DNA of 64,000 nucleotides from an uncultured Bacteroidales bacterium (lineage in GTDB: Bacteria; Bacteroidota; Bacteroidia; Bacteroidales; Muribaculaceae): assembly GCA_905210435.1 (NCBI GenBank), contig CAJLWO010000006.1, positions 1-64,000 on the forward strand, read 5' to 3'. Position 1 is the first letter of the stretch, and every line of letters begins with the position of its first letter. The position numbers and the translations under genes are program-made. Positions 17,863-27,144 of this stretch are shown here, piece by piece. The notes beneath the pieces are model-generated. The model was not told where the DNA came from and did no database searches. It saw nothing but the letters and a program-made list of their open reading frames with translations.

Positions 17863-19524
17863 ATGGAAAAAAGTGCTCTGCAAAAAGCTCGTGCAACGTA
17901 TCAGCCCAAGTTGCCGATTGTATTGACCGGCGCGGTCAAAGCAGTAGAAGGTCAGCCCACCCACTCGGTTGCCGACCAGGAAGAAATCAAAAAACTTTTC
18001 CCCAACACTTACGGTCTTCCCGAACTCAAATTTGAAAAGGACCCGGCTCCCGCAGCCCGCAAGCCCATCAATGTAGGCGTCATCCTTTCCGGCGGTCAGG
18101 CTCCCGGCGGACACAACGTCATCTCAGGTCTTTTCGACGGTATCAAGAAAATCAACAAGGAGAGCCGCCTCTACGGCTTCCTCATGGGTCCCGGCGGTCT
18201 CGTTGACCATCAGTATGTAGAGCTTACTTCCAATATCATAAACGAATTCCGCAACACCGGCGGTTTCGACATCATCGGTTCAGGCCGTACCAAACTTGAG
18301 AAAAAAGAGCAGTTTGACAAAGGTCTCGAGATACTTCGCGAACTCAACATCTCGGCTCTCGTAATCATCGGCGGCGACGACTCAAACACCAACGCCGCTA
18401 TCCTCGCCGAATACTACAAGGAAATCGGTGCCGGCGTACAGGTAATCGGCTGCCCCAAGACTATCGACGGCGACCTCAAGAACGATGTTATCGAGACATC
18501 ATTCGGCTTTGACACCGCTACTAAAGTTTACTCAGAAGTAATCGGTAACATACAGCGCGACTGTAACTCGGCAAAGAAATACTGGCACTTCATCAAACTG
18601 ATGGGCCGTTCGGCATCGCATATCGCACTCGAGTGCGCACTTCAGACCCAGCCCAACGTCTGCATCATCTCTGAAGAGGTTGAAGCCAAAAACATGTCGC
18701 TTGACGATGTTGTCAACTACATCGCAGGCATCGTGGCCGAACGTGCCGCACGCGGCAACAACTTCGGTACAGTCCTCATCCCCGAGGGTCTTATCGAATT
18801 CATTCCCGCAGTCAAGAAGCTCATCGCCGAGCTCAACGACCTGCTCGCCAAGAATGCCGACGAGTTTGCAGCTGTCGACGCAGCCGACCAGCGTCAGTAT
18901 ATCATCGACCACCTGTCGGCCGCCAATGCCGCTATCTACGCTTCGCTTCCCGAAGGCGTCGCACGTCAGCTCTCACTCGACCGCGACCCCCACGGCAACG
19001 TACAGGTTTCACTCATCGAGACCGAGAAACTCCTCAGCGAGATGGTAGGCAAACGCCTCGCCAAGATGGCCGAAGAGGGCAACTACAACGGTAAATTCGC
19101 CGCTCTTCACCACTTCTTCGGTTACGAAGGCCGTTGCGCCGACCCCTCTAACTTCGACGCAGACTACTGCTACGCACTCGGATTCAACGCATCATGCCTT
19201 ATCAACGCAGGCGTGACCGGTTATATCTCGTCGGTACGCAAACTCACCAAACCGGCCGTTCAGTGGATTCCCGGCGGTATTCCTATTACCATGATGATGA
19301 ACATGGAACGCCGTCACGGTGAAATGAAGCCCGTTATCCAAAAGGCACTCGTCCGTCTCGACGACGCTCCCTTCCAGAAATTCACATCAATGCGCGACGA
19401 CTGGGCCTTCAACACCGACTACATCTATCCCGGTCCCATCCAGTATTTCGGTCCCGCTGAAGTTTGCGACCAGCCTACCCTCACGCTCAAATACGAGCAC
19501 CAGGGTTACAAGGACCGTCACTAA
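17863..19524 (+). CDS. pfp: PPi-dependent 6-phosphofructokinase (long type)
   Basis: This 553-aa enzyme phosphorylates fructose 6-phosphate with pyrophosphate, a reversible glycolytic step typical of anaerobic Bacteroidota. The phosphate loop SGGQAPGGHN is near residue 75. The motif GGDDSNTNAA near 169-178 carries the Asp that excludes ATP (ATP enzymes have GGDGS), and the catalytic PKTIDGDL near 198 is intact. C-terminal GYEGRCADPSNFD and GGIP blocks match the long PFP clade. Codon use is strongly biased to C-ending codons with little variation, which suggests high expression. A single-gene transcript is likely. Confidence 0.95.
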   Translation: MEKSALQKARATYQPKLPIVLTGAVKAVEGQPTHSVADQEEIKKLFPNTYGLPELKFEKDPAPAARKPINVGVILSGGQAPGGHNVISGLFDGIKKINKESRLYGFLMGPGGLVDHQYVELTSNIINEFRNTGGFDIIGSGRTKLEKKEQFDKGLEILRELNISALVIIGGDDSNTNAAILAEYYKEIGAGVQVIGCPKTIDGDLKNDVIETSFGFDTATKVYSEVIGNIQRDCNSAKKYWHFIKLMGRSASHIALECALQTQPNVCIISEEVEAKNMSLDDVVNYIAGIVAERAARGNNFGTVLIPEGLIEFIPAVKKLIAELNDLLAKNADEFAAVDAADQRQYIIDHLSAANAAIYASLPEGVARQLSLDRDPHGNVQVSLIETEKLLSEMVGKRLAKMAEEGNYNGKFAALHHFFGYEGRCADPSNFDADYCYALGFNASCLINAGVTGYISSVRKLTKPAVQWIPGGIPITMMMNMERRHGEMKPVIQKALVRLDDAPFQKFTSMRDDWAFNTDYIYPGPIQYFGPAEVCDQPTLTLKYEHQGYKDRH

Positions 19525-19536
19525 CAGATATCAACA

Positions 19537-19604
19537 ATAATTTATTATCATGCCAAACATTTATAAGCCTTTGCGACTTATAATATAAAGAGATAATAAA
19601 TTAT
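19537..19604 (+). other. Nested inverted repeats in the pfp 3' UTR
   Basis: Outer arms ATAATTTATTATC (19537-19549) and GATAATAAATTAT (19592-19604) are perfect 13-bp complements. Inside them TTATAAG (19561-19567) pairs with CTTATAA (19577-19583). This AT-rich double stem precedes the strong terminator and could be a 3' UTR-derived RNA or a stability element. Confidence 0.55.
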
Positions 19605-19632
19605 CAGGATATTTACCCGAATCTCAGCTTGC

Positions 19633-19680
19633 AAGACCTGCCTCGGGGGAGCAATTCCGCTCTCGGCAGGTCTTTTTTTT
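19633..19680 (+). terminator. Strong intrinsic terminator of pfp
   Basis: Arms AAGACCTGCC and GGCAGGTCTT are perfectly complementary, an inner GAGC/GCTC stem extends them, and eight Ts follow. Confidence 0.92.
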
Positions 19681-19729
19681 ACAATTAGAAGATTAATTAT
19701 TCGACCGGTAAACTGCTGTAAACAAGCCA

Positions 19730-20884
19730 TTACGCCCCACATCTCTTGCCGGCCCGGAATTTGAAATACAAAATAAAACCGACACCGAGTAACGAAAAAG
19801 CCGCACCTACAAGCGACGACCATTTGGCCTCGTATCCCGCAGCAATAGGCAAACCGCCAAAATACGCTCCGAGAGCATTACCGAAGTTAAATGCCATCTG
19901 CACCATTGCGCCTCCCATCAGTTCGCCTCCGGGAGAATATTCTATCAGCAATAACTGCATAGCCGGTGAGACGGCAAACAGACATGTGGCAGACAGGACA
20001 ACCGCCATCGCGGTAAGATACTCATTTGAAGCGACAAAGAATATCGAAACAAGAGCGATTACCATCGTTATGGCAATATATTGCACGGTACGTGGTGGCG
20101 TGTACTTATCCCCCATTACCCCACCGAGATAGTTTCCAAGGCACATTCCGCCCCCGACCAATACCATTAAGCCGGGCATATACGCCACATTCATACTCGC
20201 TTCCGACATCAGCGGAGACACATAACTGTACATGCAGAATATTCCTCCGTTACACAGCATGGTAGTAAAAATAAGCAACCACGGCAAAATAGATTTCAAG
20301 AAGCGGAACTGCGATTTGATATTGCTTTTAGGAAGGCTGCCGATATCAGGTACAAGCCTATGAAGCATATAAAATGTCACGATTCCCCATAAGGTTGTAA
20401 ACAGGAAAATATATCGCCAATTCAACATATTGCCGATTATGCTGCCGGCCGGAATTCCGACAAGATTTGCCACCGTCATCCCCATCACCATCATAGCGAC
20501 AGCGGAAGTCGCCCTATCTTTTGAAACAATCCGGCTCGCAACGAGTGCCCCTGTTCCAAAATACGCGCCATGAGGCAATCCGGCCACAAAGCGGCTTGCC
20601 AATGCAAAATAGTATCCCGGACTCAAGGCAAATGCAAGATTTCCGATAACATATAATACCATCAGCAGCAACAATCCTTTTTTCAGCGGCATGTTGCGCA
20701 TTAAAACCGCGAATAGCGGAGCCCCGGCACAAACGCCGAGCGCATATGACGATATCAAGTGGCCGGCCTGTGTTATCGACACGCCAAGTCCATTTGCCAA
20801 ATCCGGCAAAATGCTCATCATTACATATTCCGTAATGCCAAGCCCGAAAGTACCCAATGACAGTGCAAACAATCCCCGTTTCAT
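19730..20884 (-). CDS. MFS transporter (AraJ-like efflux family)
   Basis: This 384-aa inner-membrane protein has about twelve hydrophobic helices and belongs to the sugar-efflux/multidrug branch (AraJ, YdhP, PbuE). Family features are GLGITEYVMMSILPDLA near residue 11, the first-loop R/G pattern GLPHGAYFGTGALVAS in helix 4-5 and GMTVANLVGIPAGS in helix 5. The MKRGLFALSLG start at 20884 is chosen over the upstream ATG because the extra 15 residues are polar and sit on the promoter. It is convergent with pfp. The substrate is unknown. Confidence 0.85.
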   Translation of the reverse strand: MKRGLFALSLGTFGLGITEYVMMSILPDLANGLGVSITQAGHLISSYALGVCAGAPLFAVLMRNMPLKKGLLLLMVLYVIGNLAFALSPGYYFALASRFVAGLPHGAYFGTGALVASRIVSKDRATSAVAMMVMGMTVANLVGIPAGSIIGNMLNWRYIFLFTTLWGIVTFYMLHRLVPDIGSLPKSNIKSQFRFLKSILPWLLIFTTMLCNGGIFCMYSYVSPLMSEASMNVAYMPGLMVLVGGGMCLGNYLGGVMGDKYTPPRTVQYIAITMVIALVSIFFVASNEYLTAMAVVLSATCLFAVSPAMQLLLIEYSPGGELMGGAMVQMAFNFGNALGAYFGGLPIAAGYEAKWSSLVGAAFSLLGVGFILYFKFRAGKRCGA

Positions 20885-20916
20885 TATTATATATAATCTA
20901 AGCTGTTTTCGGACTG

Positions 20917-20924
20917 CAAAGGTA
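20917..20924 (-). promoter_or_regulatory. -7 box for the MFS gene
   Basis: On the minus strand TACCTTTG matches TAnnTTTG, 32 bp upstream of the chosen start. This supports the shorter start. Confidence 0.5.
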
Positions 20925-20974
20925 CACATTTTTCTCCCGATACAGCATCCTTCCCAACTTTTAACATTACCTAT

Positions 20975-21928
20975 CTAATCAAAAAACTGATTGAAGATAG
21001 TATCCGTTGGTTCTTCGGTGGTAATTGAGGGAATAGGAATTTCCGGAGTTGGAGAGGCTGTCACTGGAGACACTGCGGGTGAGGTTGGCTTAGCCGGTAT
21101 GGGACGTGGAGCCGGAGTTGCGGGGATTTCGGTGTTCTCGGTGTTCTCGATGGAGGCGGCAATGGAGTCAACCTGCATTTCTATCAGTTCGTCCACTGAG
21201 ATTGTCGGAGTGCCGACGGGAGGGGTCAGGGTTACGTTCCCGCTGTTTTTATCTGGCGTAACTGGATTGCTTTTAGTTTCGGTATTTTTTGATTTGTTTT
21301 TTGATTTGTTTTTGGATTTGTTTTTGGATTTGTTTTTCTTTTTACCGTCGCGCTTGGCGGAGGCATAAATCTGATGGATTACATCGGGGCGCCCCGATGA
21401 ATGGTAGCGTTTCAGATAATAGTTTTCAGTGAGATTGCTTATGATGACGCCGCGCGACGACGAGGCGTGTATGATGTCGCCGTTGCCGATATAGAGTCCT
21501 ACGTGGCTCACCCGGTTGCGATTTGAGCCGGTAGCAAAGAATACGAGGTCGCCGGGCTGAAGATTTTCTTTCCTGATATTGGTGCACCACTGCTGCTGTT
21601 CGCGCGAGCTGCGCGGCATCTTCACATTGAGCGTCTTGAGAAACACCTGCGAGGTCAGCCCCGAACAGTCGACCCCCTTTTTATCATTGCCGGCATATTT
21701 ATACGGTACCCCGAGCCAGCGTGCAGCTTCCGCCACCAATGCCCCAATCTGCGGAGTATCGTAATGACGTGACTCCACGTCCGACTTCATTTCCTTATAG
21801 TCGACCTTACGGACAGGCACGCCGCTATTCCCTCTTACCGTTTTCCTGGAAGAGTGACATCCCGCTATCCCTATTGCCATTGCCGACAGAAGGAGAAGCT
21901 TCAATAAAGTGCGCGCCGTAGTTCTCAT
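20975..21928 (-). CDS. NlpC/P60 cysteine peptidase lipoprotein with a basic repeat and Pro-rich tail
   Basis: This 317-aa cell-wall hydrolase cuts peptide stems of peptidoglycan. It has a lipoprotein signal with lipobox GIAGC (C24) and an NlpC/P60 domain at about residues 58-190, with catalytic C88 in GVDCSGL, H142 in VSHVGLYIG and H154. The domain is followed by a lysine/asparagine/serine repeat (about 197-215). A long Pro/Thr/Ser-rich tail ends at FFD and looks disordered. The tail is unusual for the family; the basic repeat could bind teichoic-free wall polymers, LPS or nucleic acid, but that is only inference. Single gene, own promoter. Confidence 0.9.
   Translation of the reverse strand: MRTTARTLLKLLLLSAMAIGIAGCHSSRKTVRGNSGVPVRKVDYKEMKSDVESRHYDTPQIGALVAEAARWLGVPYKYAGNDKKGVDCSGLTSQVFLKTLNVKMPRSSREQQQWCTNIRKENLQPGDLVFFATGSNRNRVSHVGLYIGNGDIIHASSSRGVIISNLTENYYLKRYHSSGRPDVIHQIYASAKRDGKKKNKSKNKSKNKSKNKSKNTETKSNPVTPDKNSGNVTLTPPVGTPTISVDELIEMQVDSIAASIENTENTEIPATPAPRPIPAKPTSPAVSPVTASPTPEIPIPSITTEEPTDTIFNQFFD
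21284..21340. repeat. 12-bp in-frame tandem repeat in the NlpC gene
   Basis: A unit reading TTTTTGGATTTG on the plus strand (with one variant) is repeated about four to five times and encodes the K-N-K-S run. Such tracts change length by slippage in multiples that keep the frame. Confidence 0.8.
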
Positions 21929-21942
21929 TATGATTGATTACA

Positions 21943-21950
21943 CAAATTTA
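21943..21950 (-). promoter_or_regulatory. -7 box for the NlpC/P60 gene
   Basis: TAAATTTG on the minus strand lies 14 bp before the start codon, so the leader would be only a few bases long. Confidence 0.4.
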
Positions 21951-22035
21951 ATAAAATTTGATTTAAATCACAGGGGTGTAATATTAAATATATTTAAGTG
22001 TAACAATTTCGCACATAATCTCTATTTTTTATCGT

Positions 22036-22043
22036 TATATTTG
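22036..22043 (+). promoter_or_regulatory. -7 box of the htrA-type gene
   Basis: TATATTTG fits the -7 consensus, 44 bp before the start codon. No clear -33 is seen. Confidence 0.45.
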
Positions 22044-22087
22044 CACATACCTAATTCATCAACGATTTATCAAAAATTTTTATTGCA

Positions 22088-23557
22088 ATGAATTTGAAAG
22101 ATTTTTCAAGGAAAATATTTGTACCGGCTCTTCTTGTCGGCGCAACAACCACAGCATCGGCATTTGAGAACGTTGATTTTACCCGCGCGGCCGAAGCCAC
22201 AGTCAATTCTGTAGTTTCAATCAAAAGCTACGTAAAGCCTACACCGCAGCGGCGCAGTTCCGACATGGGCGGTTTCAATCCGTTTGAGGGCGATCCGTTC
22301 TTTGAATTTTTCTTCGGTCCGAGCCAGCCCCGCCGACAGCAGCCGCAGCGCAAAGAGAAAGAGGGCGCCAAAGAGGAGCCGCAGATGCGCCAGAGCGGAC
22401 TCGGCTCGGGCGTCATCATCAAGGACAACGGTCTCATCATAACCAACAACCACGTAATCGACGGCGCCGACCGACTGGAGGTCACGCTTAACGACAACCG
22501 CTCGTTTGACGCGACTGTCATCGGCACCGACGCCACCACCGACCTTGCCGTAATAAAAATCGACGCCGACAGCCTCCAGGCAATCACGATGGGCGATTCA
22601 GAAAACCTCCGCGTGGGCGAGTGGGTGCTCGCCGTGGGCAATCCCTTCGGATTCACATCAACCGTAACGGCCGGTATCGTCAGCGCCAAAGCGCGCAATA
22701 TCTCATCGACCACCGGCTACCGCTCGCGTCAGAGCGTCGAGTCGTACATACAGACCGATGCAGCCGTCAACCCAGGCAACTCGGGCGGCGCACTCGTCAA
22801 TCTCAACGGCGAACTCGTAGGCATCAACACCGCCATCTATTCGCAGACAGGCAACTATGCCGGCAACTCTTTCGCAATACCGACATCAATTGTCAGCAAG
22901 ATTGTTGACGACATCGAGAAATACGGCACCGTGCAGCGCGCACTTCTCGGGGTATCATTTACCGAACTCAATCCGCAGGTAGCCAAGGAGAATAACATCA
23001 CAGCCGTACCGGCAGGTATCTTTGTTGCCGAAGTAGTCGAAGGCAGCAGCGCCGACGAAGCAGGCATCCTTCCCAACGATGTCATCACTTCAATCAACGG
23101 AAATTCCACCACCACTACCGGACAGCTTCAGGAAGAAATCGCCAAGCACCGTCCCGGCGACACAATCACTTTGTCGGTAATCCGCGACAACAAACGCCGG
23201 AATATTGACGTGACACTGAAGAATGCCAAGGGCGACAGCGAAATCACTACGAAAAACGATGTATCGACCTTAGGATGCAACTTCAAGGAAGTCGACGAAA
23301 GCACTCTTGCCAAACTACGCATACCCTCCGGACTGCAGGTGACCGACATCACCGACGGTAAATTCAGGAAAGCAGGCATACGTGACGGATTCATAATCGT
23401 TGACATCAACAACGTCTACGTAAAGTCGGCCGACGACATGAAGAAACTCTACGACGCCATTATCTCAAGCGACGAGTATGACCATGTAATGTTCATCTCC
23501 GGTGTATATCCGGGCTCTCCGCGCAAGGTATATTATGCCGTCGACATTGCCCAGTAA
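22088..23557 (+). CDS. DegP/HtrA family periplasmic serine protease
   Basis: This 489-aa envelope quality-control protease has a signal peptide ending near TASAFENV. A Q/R/K-rich linker at residues 50-100 precedes the trypsin-like domain. The catalytic triad is H122 (NNHVID), D152 (TTDLAV) and S232 (GNSGGAL). Two PDZ domains follow (about 275-370 and 385-485), as in DegP-type proteases. Expression would be expected under envelope stress, but no sigma-E-like site is visible. A good terminator follows. Confidence 0.95.
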   Translation: MNLKDFSRKIFVPALLVGATTTASAFENVDFTRAAEATVNSVVSIKSYVKPTPQRRSSDMGGFNPFEGDPFFEFFFGPSQPRRQQPQRKEKEGAKEEPQMRQSGLGSGVIIKDNGLIITNNHVIDGADRLEVTLNDNRSFDATVIGTDATTDLAVIKIDADSLQAITMGDSENLRVGEWVLAVGNPFGFTSTVTAGIVSAKARNISSTTGYRSRQSVESYIQTDAAVNPGNSGGALVNLNGELVGINTAIYSQTGNYAGNSFAIPTSIVSKIVDDIEKYGTVQRALLGVSFTELNPQVAKENNITAVPAGIFVAEVVEGSSADEAGILPNDVITSINGNSTTTTGQLQEEIAKHRPGDTITLSVIRDNKRRNIDVTLKNAKGDSEITTKNDVSTLGCNFKEVDESTLAKLRIPSGLQVTDITDGKFRKAGIRDGFIIVDINNVYVKSADDMKKLYDAIISSDEYDHVMFISGVYPGSPRKVYYAVDIAQ

Positions 23558-23602
23558 GATTATCCACACATCTACACCAACGAATATTACAAATCCTCAA
23601 TC

Positions 23603-23645
23603 AATGCCGATAATGGAGAAAATTTCCATTACCGGCATTTTTTTT
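23603..23645 (+). terminator. Intrinsic terminator of the HtrA gene
   Basis: AATGCCGATAATGGA pairs with TCCATTACCGGCATT (one mismatch), loop GAAAATT, followed by eight Ts. Confidence 0.92.
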
Positions 23646-23658
23646 GTTACATATTGCT

Positions 23659-23666
23659 TATCTTTG
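23659..23666 (+). promoter_or_regulatory. -7 box of the ABC exporter operon
   Basis: TATCTTTG matches the -7 consensus, 58 bp before the ATPase gene and right after the preceding terminator. Confidence 0.5.
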
Positions 23667-23724
23667 CGCATAATATATGTTTTAATGGTATTCCAATAAG
23701 AAGAAATCAATTATTGTCAAAAGC

Positions 23725-24657
23725 ATGGATATAGTAAAAGTAGAACACGTTTCCAAACAATTCGTAGGCCACAAGGCTCTTGATGACGTATCGCTCACAG
23801 TGCCCGAAGGATGCATCTACGGTCTTCTGGGACCCAACGGAGCCGGAAAGACCACATTGCTCCGCATCATCAACCACATCACGGCTCCCGACTCAGGTAC
23901 AGTTTATTTCTGCGGTCATCAACTGACTCAAAACGATGTAAATTCCATAGGTTACCTCCCCGAAGAACGCGGTCTTTACAAAAAGATGAAGGTAGGCGAA
24001 CAAGCTATGTTTTTCGCCCGACTCAAAGGCATGTCAAAACATGACGCCTCGGCACAACTGCATCATTGGTTCGACAAATTCGGCATCTCGGAGTGGTGGA
24101 ATAAAAAAGTGGAAGAACTGTCAAAAGGTATGGCACAGAAAGTGCAGTTCATCATCACGGTGCTTCACAACCCGAAGCTGTTGATTTTCGATGAACCGTT
24201 CTCAGGATTCGACCCGATTAACGCGAAACTGCTGAAAGACGAGATACTCGAGCTCCGAAAAAACGGTGCTACAATAATATTCTCGACCCATAACATGGCA
24301 TCGGTAGAGACTCTTTGCGATGAAATCACTCTGATAAACAAGTCGCACAATATCCTGACCGGTAATGTCAACGAGATACGCCGCCGCTTCGGGTCCGACC
24401 GCTATCAGTTCACTTTCGCCGGCGACGAGCGCACCCTTCTTACGGCATTCGGCGACAGCGTCGTGTCAAACATAGCGTCGGAAAAGACCGACGAGGGCAA
24501 CACCCGCATGACTCTCCGCTTCGCTCCCGGCACAAGCCTCCACGACCTTATCGCCACTGCCAACGATACCGTGGCGTTAAGTTCATTCTCCGCCGACCTA
24601 CCGTCGATGGACGAGATATTCATTACATCAGTTGAAAACAATAACCGCAAGTCATGA
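23725..24657 (+). CDS. ABC transporter ATP-binding protein (NatA-like)
   Basis: This 310-aa ATPase energises the permease encoded next. Walker A GPNGAGKTTLL is near residue 38, Q-loop YLPEERGLYKK follows, the ABC signature is LSKGMAQKVQ and Walker B is LLIFDEPFSGFDP. The C-terminal extension of about 85 residues (DUF4162 type) is typical of NatA/EcsA-like exporters. The ATGA overlap with the next gene shows coupling. The substrate (sodium, lipid or peptide) cannot be told. Confidence 0.92.
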   Translation: MDIVKVEHVSKQFVGHKALDDVSLTVPEGCIYGLLGPNGAGKTTLLRIINHITAPDSGTVYFCGHQLTQNDVNSIGYLPEERGLYKKMKVGEQAMFFARLKGMSKHDASAQLHHWFDKFGISEWWNKKVEELSKGMAQKVQFIITVLHNPKLLIFDEPFSGFDPINAKLLKDEILELRKNGATIIFSTHNMASVETLCDEITLINKSHNILTGNVNEIRRRFGSDRYQFTFAGDERTLLTAFGDSVVSNIASEKTDEGNTRMTLRFAPGTSLHDLIATANDTVALSSFSADLPSMDEIFITSVENNNRKS

Positions 24658-25958
24658 ACAATATATTACTCGTAATAAGCCGCGAATATACGCAACGCGT
24701 ACGCAAAAAAGGATTTATATTCACCACTCTGCTCATGCCGGTGGTCATGCTGGCCCTGATGTTCGCGCCCGCACTGCTGAGCGGCATCGGAAGCGCACCG
24801 GAGACCATTACCGTGGTTGACAACTCGGGAAAAATCGCCCCGTATCTTATCGACCACTATTCACTGCCGTATGCAATCTCACCCCTCCCCGCCGATTCCC
24901 TCAAGACCGATACCGAGGTCAACACATTCCTTGTCATCGGTGAGGATATTATCGAAAATTCCACCTCAGTATCGCTCTATCACCGCGGAGGCGGTTCAAT
25001 CGAGGCCGAGGCATTGATTAAGGATGACATCAAGAACGCCATCGAGGCACGCCGTCTCGAGGATCTGCAGCTCGGCAACCTGAAAGAGGTGCTCGGCGAA
25101 GTCGAGGCCGATGTCGTAATCAGCTCGCATAAAATCGATGACCAGGGCAACGAATCTTCATCCAATTCACTGACAAGCTACCTCATTGGCATCGCCATGT
25201 CATTCATCCTCTATATGTTCATTATCATTTACGGCCAGCTTGTAATGATGAGCATCATCGAGGAGAAAAACAACCGCGTTCTTGAGATAATCGTCACCTC
25301 AATCAAGCCGACACATCTCATGCTCGGCAAAATAATCGGCATCGGAGCCGTAGCCATAACCCAGGTGATTATATGGGCGCTGCTGATCGGCGGATTCATC
25401 ACCTTTGTACTCCCCGGCATCGCAGGCGACCAGATGTTTGCCGAACTTGCCGCACTTAAGGCCGGTACGCTCAATCCCGCCACCGCGACCACCGATCTCG
25501 GCGTACTTCAGGTGATGGCGATGCTCAGTTCTCTCAGCTACATCTTCTCCATATTCGGTTATCTGATACTCTTCCTTATCGGCGGCTTCATGCTTTATGC
25601 CTCACTCTATGCCGCTATCGGCGCATCGGTCGACAATGCGCAGGATGGCGCACAGCTGCAGGTGTTCTGTATCGTACCGGTGATTGTCGGACTGATGTTC
25701 GCCATGACGATAGGTCAGAATCCCGACTCATCGCTTGCCACGATACTATCGATGATACCGTTTACAGCACCGATGATAATGATGGCGCGCATACCCTCTG
25801 GAGTGCCGGTAGGAGAAATCCTGACATCATTGGCCATACTCTACGCGTCTATTGTGGTCATAATCTGGTTTACCGCCAAGATATACCGCGTAGGCATATT
25901 CATGTACGGCAAGAAGCCCAACATCAAGGAGCTGATCAAATGGGCGAAATATAAATGA
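24654..25958 (+). CDS. ABC-2 type permease (NatB-like)
   Basis: This 434-aa permease has one N-terminal helix (about 22-42), a periplasmic domain of about 140 residues, and five to six helices in residues 175-410. The conserved cytoplasmic segment MMSIIEEKNNRVLEIIVTS near residue 200 is the family hallmark of NatB/YhaP-type permeases. It overlaps the ATPase gene by four bases, and together they form a complete two-gene exporter. Confidence 0.92.
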   Translation: MNNILLVISREYTQRVRKKGFIFTTLLMPVVMLALMFAPALLSGIGSAPETITVVDNSGKIAPYLIDHYSLPYAISPLPADSLKTDTEVNTFLVIGEDIIENSTSVSLYHRGGGSIEAEALIKDDIKNAIEARRLEDLQLGNLKEVLGEVEADVVISSHKIDDQGNESSSNSLTSYLIGIAMSFILYMFIIIYGQLVMMSIIEEKNNRVLEIIVTSIKPTHLMLGKIIGIGAVAITQVIIWALLIGGFITFVLPGIAGDQMFAELAALKAGTLNPATATTDLGVLQVMAMLSSLSYIFSIFGYLILFLIGGFMLYASLYAAIGASVDNAQDGAQLQVFCIVPVIVGLMFAMTIGQNPDSSLATILSMIPFTAPMIMMARIPSGVPVGEILTSLAILYASIVVIIWFTAKIYRVGIFMYGKKPNIKELIKWAKYK

Positions 25959-26004
25959 TAAGCAACTTATAACTGTCAATATCCGCATTGCGGAGATAAC
26001 AACA

Positions 26005-26044
26005 CAGGCGGGTACCATGTGCATTATGCCACGGTACCCGCCTG
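26005..26044. other. Long GC-rich inverted repeat
   Basis: CAGGCGGGTACC and GGTACCCGCCTG are perfect 12-bp arms around a 16-base spacer, located after the permease gene. No T-run follows on either strand, so it may be a Rho-dependent or bidirectional end structure instead of a simple intrinsic terminator. Confidence 0.7.
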
Positions 26045-26140
26045 CTTCATAACGTTAATAAGTTATGTTAAAAATGCAATATTTGGTTAATCGTCGCGTT
26101 ATTTTCATAGTTTGAATGTTATAAATTCATTATTATTTTA

Positions 26141-26148
26141 TAAATTTG
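26141..26148 (+). promoter_or_regulatory. -7 box of the rpoD promoter
   Basis: TAAATTTG matches the consensus, 26 bp before the start codon. Confidence 0.45.
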
Positions 26149-26174
26149 CAGTTTGTAAAAACTATCGATAGAAT

Positions 26175-27047
26175 ATGAGACAACTGAAGATTACCAAATC
26201 GATTACCAATCGCGAAAGTGCATCTCTCGACAAATACCTGCAGGAGATAGGACGCGAAGAGTTGATAACTGTCGAAGAAGAAGTAGAACTCGCCCAGATG
26301 ATACGCAATGGCAGCGAGGCCGAGCGTCAGCACGCTCTCGACAAACTCACACGCGCCAACCTTCGTTTCGTGGTATCGGTAGCCAAGCAATACCAGAATC
26401 AGGGCCTGAGCCTCCCCGACCTTATCAACGAGGGTAATGTCGGACTTATCAAGGCCGCACAGAAATTTGACGAAACCCGTGGTTTCAAATTCATATCATA
26501 CGCCGTATGGTGGATACGCCAGTCAATTCTTCAGGCTCTTGCCGAGCAGTCGCGTATAGTACGTCTGCCTCTCAATCAGGTCGGTTCTCTCAATAAAATC
26601 AGCAAAGCCCTGTCGAAATTCGAGCAGGAGAACGAGCGACGTCCCTCACCCGAGGAGCTTGCCGAAACTCTCGACGTGCCAGTCGACAAGATTGCCGACA
26701 CGCTGAAAGTATCGGGCCGTCACGTATCGGTCGACGCTCCTTTTGCCGACGGCGAGGACAACAGTCTTCTTGATGTCATCCCCAACGACGACTCCCCTTC
26801 CGCCGACTCGTTCCTCAATCAGGAATCACTCTCCAAAGAGGTTGACCGTGCGCTCAAGCAGCTTCACGAACGCGAAAGCGACATCCTCCGCATGTTCTTC
26901 GGCATCGGCTGTCAGGAAATGACACTTGAGGAAATAGGCGCCAAATTCGACCTTACCCGTGAGCGCGTGCGTCAGATCAAAGAGAAAGCTATACGCCGTC
27001 TCAAAGGACAGAAAAGCCGTCTCCTCAAAACGTATCTCGGTCAATAA
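26175..27047 (+). CDS. rpoD: RNA polymerase primary sigma factor
   Basis: This 290-aa sigma-70 is the short primary form normal in Bacteroidota, with no long region 1.1 or spacer. Order: region 1.2 (ESASLDKYLQEIGRE), region 2 (ANLRFVVSVAKQYQNQGL, DLINEGNVGLIKA, RGFKFISYAVWWIRQSI), region 3 and region 4.2 (LEEIGAKFDLTRERVRQIKEKAIRRL). It reads the -33/-7 promoters listed in this window. Single gene with a terminator shared with the convergent DUF4293 gene. Confidence 0.95.
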   Translation: MRQLKITKSITNRESASLDKYLQEIGREELITVEEEVELAQMIRNGSEAERQHALDKLTRANLRFVVSVAKQYQNQGLSLPDLINEGNVGLIKAAQKFDETRGFKFISYAVWWIRQSILQALAEQSRIVRLPLNQVGSLNKISKALSKFEQENERRPSPEELAETLDVPVDKIADTLKVSGRHVSVDAPFADGEDNSLLDVIPNDDSPSADSFLNQESLSKEVDRALKQLHERESDILRMFFGIGCQEMTLEEIGAKFDLTRERVRQIKEKAIRRLKGQKSRLLKTYLGQ

Positions 27048-27098
27048 TCCCATCTACCGCAATACATACCCGAATATCGGTAACTGATAAAATAAAAA

Positions 27099-27125
27099 GG
27101 CAGCATCAATCGACGCTGCCATTTT
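27099..27125. terminator. Terminator after rpoD, probably bidirectional
   Basis: GGCAGC and GCTGCC pair around a 10-base loop, with ATTTTTATTTT downstream on the plus strand and A-rich sequence upstream that reads as a T-run on the minus strand. Confidence 0.8.
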
Positions 27126-27144
27126 TATTTTATCATATGGTTAT

